From Limiplasma sp958448555 (GTDB lineage: Bacteria > Bacillota > Clostridia > Christensenellales > Aristaeellaceae), in the NCBI GenBank assembly GCA_958448555.1, contig CAUDEL010000006.1:22202-86201 (forward strand): 64,000 nt of DNA, given 5' to 3'. This document shows positions 60,019 to 64,000 of this stretch, in pieces. Below the pieces are notes generated by a model that did not search any database, had not been told where the DNA came from, and was given only the letters and a program-made list of their open reading frames with translations. The translations under genes and the position numbers were made by a program. The number at the start of each line of letters is the position of its first letter. Position 1 is the stretch's first letter.

Positions 60019-60991
60019 GCTCAAAAACATGAGCCGCGAGCTGGCGGTACTGGCGGCGCTGCTTTTGCTGATCGTCGTTTTTTCCATTCTTGACCCGATT
60101 TATCTTACGACCGGCAACATGGTCGATATCATCAAGCAGGCCACCATCAACGGCATCCTGGCCATCGGCATGACCTGTGTCATCCTTACCGGAGGCATTG
60201 ATCTTTCCATCGGCTGCACCTTCGCCATCGTCATCGTCGCGACCGGCTCCATGGTGGCAGGCGGCATGCCGTCGCTGTTGTCCATCATCCTGGGCGCGCT
60301 TCTGGGCTGCGTTATGGGCGGCCTCAACGGCGTGCTTATCACCAAGATGAACCTGCAGCCCTTCATTGCTACCCTGGGCACCATGAGCGCCTATCGCGGC
60401 CTTGCCTATGTGGTCACGGGCGGATGGCCAGTGCTTGGGATTCCCGATGAATACCGCAAAATCTTCACCACCAAATTGATGATGGATGTGCCTATTTCGG
60501 TGCTGGTGCTCTTCGCCATCGCCATCCTGGCTTCCGTGGTGCTGAAAAAGACACGCTTTGGCAACTATATTTATTCCGTGGGCGGCAACGAGGAGGCTGC
60601 CAAGCTCTCCGGCGTAAACGTGGCGCTGACCAAGATCGGAGCACATGCGATCTGCGGCTTTTGTGCTGCCTTTGCCGGAATGATTATGCTGGCCAACCTC
60701 GGTACCGGCGAGCCCGCCTCTGGCAACGGCTATGAGCTTGATGCCATCGCCGCGGCGGCCATCGGAGGTACGCGCATGTCGGGCGGCAAAGGCACGGTGC
60801 TGGGGACCTTCCTGGGCGCGCTGCTGCTGGCGGCGCTGAAAATCGGTATGATTGTCATCGGTGTCCAGTCCTTCTGGCAGTTTATCGTCACCGGCATCAT
60901 CATTGTTATCGCGGCCTACTTTGAAACCATCCAGGACAAGCTGGCGGCGATGATGTTCCAGCGCAGCAGTGCTTCGGCTGTTGCCAAATAA
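60005..60991 (+). CDS. Sugar ABC transporter permease (RbsC-type)
   Basis: A 328-residue permease with about ten helices, TCVILTGGIDLSIGCTFAIV, RFGNYIYSVGGNEEAAKLSGVNV and a C-terminal ASGNGYELDAIAAAAIGGTRMSGG region. The open frame begins much earlier, but the ATG at 60005 gives the standard N-terminus. It is the only permease in this operon, so a homodimer is expected. Confidence 0.92.
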   Translation: MLKIKLKNMSRELAVLAALLLLIVVFSILDPIYLTTGNMVDIIKQATINGILAIGMTCVILTGGIDLSIGCTFAIVIVATGSMVAGGMPSLLSIILGALLGCVMGGLNGVLITKMNLQPFIATLGTMSAYRGLAYVVTGGWPVLGIPDEYRKIFTTKLMMDVPISVLVLFAIAILASVVLKKTRFGNYIYSVGGNEEAAKLSGVNVALTKIGAHAICGFCAAFAGMIMLANLGTGEPASGNGYELDAIAAAAIGGTRMSGGKGTVLGTFLGALLLAALKIGMIVIGVQSFWQFIVTGIIIVIAAYFETIQDKLAAMMFQRSSASAVAK

Positions 60992-61005
60992 TCTCCCGCT
61001 GCGAC

Positions 61006-61038
61006 GGGGCGGCGGTTTGCCTGTCAAATTGCCGCCCC
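61006..61038 (+). other. Hairpin between permease and PfkB kinase genes
   Basis: Arms GGGGCGGC (61006-61013) and GCCGCCCC (61031-61038) with a 17-base loop. No T-run; it may adjust stability of the message. Confidence 0.5.
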
Positions 61039-61057
61039 TTGGATGGAGGCGTGAAGG

Positions 61058-61978
61058 ATGAAGGAAAAGCATGTTGTGGTGATCGGCAGCCTCAATTACG
61101 ATGTGTTTCTTAGGGTCGGCGCTATGCCGAAGGTGGGGGAGACGTGTCCGGCGGAAGGCATGGCCGTAAGCGGAGGGGGAAAGGGCGCCAATCAGGCGGT
61201 CCAGTGTGCCAAGCTGGGCCTTAGGACCTATATGGCAGGCGCCGTGGGCAATGACGCCATGGGCGACTTCCTGCTCTCCGGCCTTCGGGAATACGGCGTG
61301 GACACCTCCTGCATCCGGCGAAGCGACGCGGGCAGCGGCTTTTCGCCCGTGCACGTGATGCCGGGCGGAAAGGTCTTTGGCACCATCTATCATGGCGCGA
61401 ACTTTGACATTTCTCCTGCCGATGTGGACCAGCTAATGCCGCTTGTGCAGGATGCCTTTGCATTGATGCTCCAGTTGGAAATTCCGACTGAGACCGTTTG
61501 CTACGCCATCCGCAGGGCGCACGCGGCGGGTACGCCCGTGATCCTCAATGCAGCACCCGCCTCTCCCCTGCCTGAGGATGTCCTGGGTTTGTGCCATACG
61601 TTCATGGCTAACGAGGTGGAAGCCTCCTTTTATACCGGCACGGTCATCGAAACGCCGCAGCAGGCGATGGATGCCATTCGGCCTTTCTGCGCCCGGCACG
61701 GTATTCGCGCCATCTTCACCCTTGGCGCCCAGGGTGCGGCGGCCTGTGATGGAGGTCAGGCCAGGCTGATTCCGCCCGTTCCGGCACAGGCCGTGGAAAG
61801 CACCGGCGCGGGTGACTCCTTTGCCGGGGGCTTTGTCAAGGCGCTTCATGCCGGAAGGGATTTCTTTTCGGCAGCGTCCTTCGCCGCGGCCTGCGGGGCC
61901 GTGACGGTGTCCAAGGTGGGCTGTCAGAATTCCATGCCCTTTTTGAGTGAAATGGTCACAATTCTTGAAAAATTATAA
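61058..61978 (+). CDS. PfkB-family sugar kinase (ribokinase-like)
   Basis: A 306-residue kinase with the PfkB N-terminal GGKGANQAVQ and the C-terminal STGAGDSFAGGFVKAL containing the catalytic aspartate. The family phosphorylates ribose, deoxyribose, fructose or similar sugars; ribokinase is the closest general match. GGAGG precedes the ATG. It is part of the second sugar operon with the transporter and a ROK kinase downstream. Confidence 0.9.
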   Translation: MKEKHVVVIGSLNYDVFLRVGAMPKVGETCPAEGMAVSGGGKGANQAVQCAKLGLRTYMAGAVGNDAMGDFLLSGLREYGVDTSCIRRSDAGSGFSPVHVMPGGKVFGTIYHGANFDISPADVDQLMPLVQDAFALMLQLEIPTETVCYAIRRAHAAGTPVILNAAPASPLPEDVLGLCHTFMANEVEASFYTGTVIETPQQAMDAIRPFCARHGIRAIFTLGAQGAAACDGGQARLIPPVPAQAVESTGAGDSFAGGFVKALHAGRDFFSAASFAAACGAVTVSKVGCQNSMPFLSEMVTILEKL

Positions 61979-61984
61979 AAAAAC

Positions 61985-62014
61985 TTGCAAATCTTCCTCA
62001 TCCCACGATATAAT
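61985..62014 (+). promoter_or_regulatory. deoR promoter
   Basis: TTGCAA (61985-61990) and TATAAT (62009-62014) are 18 bases apart, so the regulator has a promoter of its own inside the operon. Confidence 0.65.
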
Positions 62015-62041
62015 TTAAAAAAACGTGAAGGTCGTGAGCTG

Positions 62042-62782
62042 ATGATTCCCTACGAACGGCGTAAGCGGATGCTGGAAGAACTGAACAAAAAAGAAATTGT
62101 GGACCTGGATGAACTGGTGGCGGCGCTCAAAACGGTATCGCAGTCCACCGTGCGCCGCGACTTAAAGATCCTCAGTGATGAAGGACAGGTTATCCTGCTG
62201 CGCGGAGGCGGCGTCAAGCTCAAGCGCGGTTCGTCGGATACGCCGGTAAACTCGCGCAGCATCATCAACGTCAAGGAAAAGGATGCCATCGCCAGGTGCG
62301 CCGCGGAACTGGTCAGGGACGGGGAGGTCATTTACATCGACTCGGGCTCCACCACCCTGCACATGATTAAGTATCTGCGCACCAAGCGTATCACGGTGGT
62401 GACCACCAATACCATTTTGCTCAATGAGCTGGAGGGCTGCCGGCTGGAATGTATCGTTCTGGGCGGACAGGTCAACAAGGCCACGGCCTCCATCATCGGC
62501 CCCATCACGGACAACCTACTTCGCGAGATGCATTTTGATAAAGCCTTTATCGGCGCTTCGGGCTATGACGTGGTGGCGGGCATCAACACCCCCGATTATC
62601 AGGAGGCAAACAAAAAACGCATTGTCAAGGCCAACAGCCGGGAAAGTTATCTGTTGGCCGACAGCTCCAAGGAAGGCAAGGTGACCATGTGCACCGCCTT
62701 TGAGCTGGGCGAGATTACCTTGATAACCGAGAAGATCAGTGAGAACATGTCAAAATACGTGCGGTTTATCCTCGCGCAATAG
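62042..62782 (+). CDS. DeoR-family transcriptional regulator
   Basis: A 246-residue repressor with an N-terminal DeoR HTH (RRKRMLEELNKKEIVDLDELV and QSTVRRDLKILSDEGQV, in parts) and a C-terminal sugar-phosphate-binding domain with SGSTTLHMIKYL, AFIGASGYDVVAG. The ATG at 62042 is chosen because the earlier frame start lies in the -35 box. It probably responds to a phosphorylated sugar of this operon and may bind the tandem repeats at 56238-56267. It is followed by the ROK kinase gene. Confidence 0.9.
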   Translation: MIPYERRKRMLEELNKKEIVDLDELVAALKTVSQSTVRRDLKILSDEGQVILLRGGGVKLKRGSSDTPVNSRSIINVKEKDAIARCAAELVRDGEVIYIDSGSTTLHMIKYLRTKRITVVTTNTILLNELEGCRLECIVLGGQVNKATASIIGPITDNLLREMHFDKAFIGASGYDVVAGINTPDYQEANKKRIVKANSRESYLLADSSKEGKVTMCTAFELGEITLITEKISENMSKYVRFILAQ

Positions 62783-62815
62783 CGGGGAGACCGCAGCGGC
62801 GAAAGAGGAAAAAGC

Positions 62816-63712
62816 ATGAAGGACGGTTACATTCTGGGCCTGGATGTGGGTGGGACCCACATTCGCATGGGGATGGTGGATCGCGCACTCAGGGCGCACG
62901 GGGTGGAGGTGACCTCATCCCGAAGCCTGTTTCACGAGCCGGACCCCCTTGCGGCGCTGGCGCAGGTCATCAGAGGCTATCTGGAGGCCGCCCCCTGCCG
63001 CCCGGCTCTGGTGTGTGCCGGCCTGCCTGCCGTGCTGGATGCGGAGCGCAGGCGAGTGCAGTCGGCAACCAATTTCCCCGGCCTGGCGGGCCGTGATGTG
63101 GTGGAGACGCTTGAAAGGCTGCTTGACATGCCGGTGCGAATCGAGCATGATGCCTACTATCTGCTGGCTTATGACATCATGGCCAGCGGCCTTGCCAACG
63201 AGGGCGTGATGCTGGGATTCTACTTTGGCACCGGCATGGGTAACGCCATGTATATTGACGGAAAGCCTTATACCGGCCGAAACGGTGCCGCCTGTGAGAT
63301 CGGCCATATGCCAGTCCCCCTGGGCCGGCGTCCCTGTAGCTGCGGAAATGTCGGATGCATCGAGATGTACTGCTGCGGCAAGGCTTTTGAAGAGCTGGCA
63401 CGCACCTCCTTCCCCGGCGAACCGCTTTCCGGGTTCTTTGCGCGGCATGCCGGCCACCCGAAGCTGGTCGAATTTGTCCGCATGATGGCCGCGGTCATTG
63501 CCGCCGAAGTTAACATCATGGACCCCCGAGCCGTATTTATCGGCGGCGGACTGGTGCATATGGAGGGCTTTCCCCGCCAGACGCTGGTGCAGTATGTGCT
63601 TGACAATACGCGCAAGCCCTATCCTGCGGCAAATTTGGACTGCCGCTTCTCCTCCTCCGACCCGCAAAGCGGCATCATCGGCGCCGCAATCGAAGGGTGG
63701 CGCCTCCTTTAA
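62816..63712 (+). CDS. ROK-family sugar kinase, AlsK-like
   Basis: A 298-residue kinase. The ROK zinc motif CEIGHMPV and CSCGNVGCIEMYCCG is present, with GLDVGGTHIRMGM as the phosphate loop and GTGMGNAMYIDGKPYTG. Compared from memory with E. coli allose kinase it shares the run FGTGMG, INMDP-type MDPRAVFIGGG, FPRQTL and SSSDPQSG; this supports an allose-kinase-like role. GAGGAAAAAGC precedes the ATG. Confidence 0.85.
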   Translation: MKDGYILGLDVGGTHIRMGMVDRALRAHGVEVTSSRSLFHEPDPLAALAQVIRGYLEAAPCRPALVCAGLPAVLDAERRRVQSATNFPGLAGRDVVETLERLLDMPVRIEHDAYYLLAYDIMASGLANEGVMLGFYFGTGMGNAMYIDGKPYTGRNGAACEIGHMPVPLGRRPCSCGNVGCIEMYCCGKAFEELARTSFPGEPLSGFFARHAGHPKLVEFVRMMAAVIAAEVNIMDPRAVFIGGGLVHMEGFPRQTLVQYVLDNTRKPYPAANLDCRFSSSDPQSGIIGAAIEGWRLL

Positions 63713-64000
63713 GCGAAAGGCAGGCGATTATTGCGGGGTGCGTCGCAGCAGGTTTTCCAAAGGCCGCCGCGAGGAAAGACATGCCGGCTCAGAAACAACG
63801 AAAAACGACTGTATTGGCGACAGGGAAAAGAAGCGGACAATCCGCGCACGAGGTCCGACGCTCCTTTGCCGGTTCATTCCGGCAGGCGTTTGGCCTCGCG
63901 CTTTTTTGTCACAAAAGAGGCAGCCGCTTTTCTTGCGCCGGGCTTGGAGGTGCGGACAGAAAGTTGGACTGAATACATGTAGAAAGGAAATCAGAGGATG
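63713..64000 (+). other. Gene-free end of the window, next gene begins at 63998
   Basis: No convincing gene lies in 63713-63997. The last three bases are ATG, preceded by GAAAGGAAATCAGAGG, a good ribosome binding site, so a gene starts here and continues outside the window. A small hairpin GCCGG/CCGGC lies near 63870. Confidence 0.4.

Noticed and set aside
61985..62041. Earlier start for the DeoR gene
   Set aside because: The codon lies inside the -35 box of a clear promoter and the HTH begins only at 62042.
1..64000. tRNA, rRNA, riboswitch and insertion sequence
   Set aside because: I found no cloverleaf, no rRNA-like sequence, no known riboswitch core and no transposase. A covariance-model scan would settle the RNA question.

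Overview
The window is GC-rich, densely coding DNA with strong AGGAGG-type ribosome binding sites, overlapping ATGA stop/start junctions, Gram-positive style secreted binding proteins and no outer-membrane genes. This suggests an anaerobic, probably gut-associated member of the Bacillota, class Clostridia. Kdp potassium uptake, TRAP/serine deamination, amino-sugar and pentose-type catabolism and a flavodoxin are compatible with that. No rRNA, tRNA, CRISPR array or intact insertion sequence was seen.

Layout. 1-2620: the end of a TRAP transporter permease overlapping an L-serine ammonia-lyase. 2751-2912: a non-coding patch of stem-loops. 3025-10721 (minus): kdpD, two tiny membrane ORFs, kdpF, kdpA, kdpB, kdpC, with no kdpE in view. 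11216-12022: an LCM-type methyltransferase. 12380-22697: a locus of four ABC exporter-type half-transporters, YbaN and YgbA-like proteins, a divergent AraC regulator, a DUF3793 protein and a flavodoxin. Five copies of a dyad GTTAG-N6-CTAAC are scattered through it next to gene starts. I read this as a metallophore, haem or iron related transport regulon; that is inference. 22733-27709 (minus): secreted proteins and a large HTH protein. 28014-30134: a cyclophilin-like protein and a DUF362 protein opposite a MerR regulator, sharing a textbook MerR-type promoter.

30316-41980 is a plus-strand catabolic region: phosphofructokinase, a NitT/TauT-type ABC transporter, then one tight operon with sensor kinase, response regulator, GlcN-6-P deaminase, GlcNAc-6-P deacetylase, class II aldolase, divergent triosephosphate isomerase and a LarA-type racemase, closed by a strong terminator. 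Together the enzymes could take an N-acetyl-hexosamine phosphate to triose phosphates. 42390-45660 is a damage-response-like cassette (XRE-S24 repressor, small protein, Y-family polymerase, YolD-like protein).

45785-53207 is a GntR-controlled operon with DeoC aldolase, FGGY kinase and a ribose-type ABC transporter. Its second permease is cut off after about 163 residues and joined to the 3' end of a MurQ-type etherase gene, a deletion or an assembly join. 53612-55906 (minus) encodes a large secreted protein that looks like a propeller joined to a solute-binding domain. 56447-63712 is a second sugar operon (isomerase/epimerase, RbsBAC-type transporter, PfkB kinase, DeoR regulator, AlsK-like ROK kinase) resembling allose utilisation. 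The window ends on the start codon of another gene.
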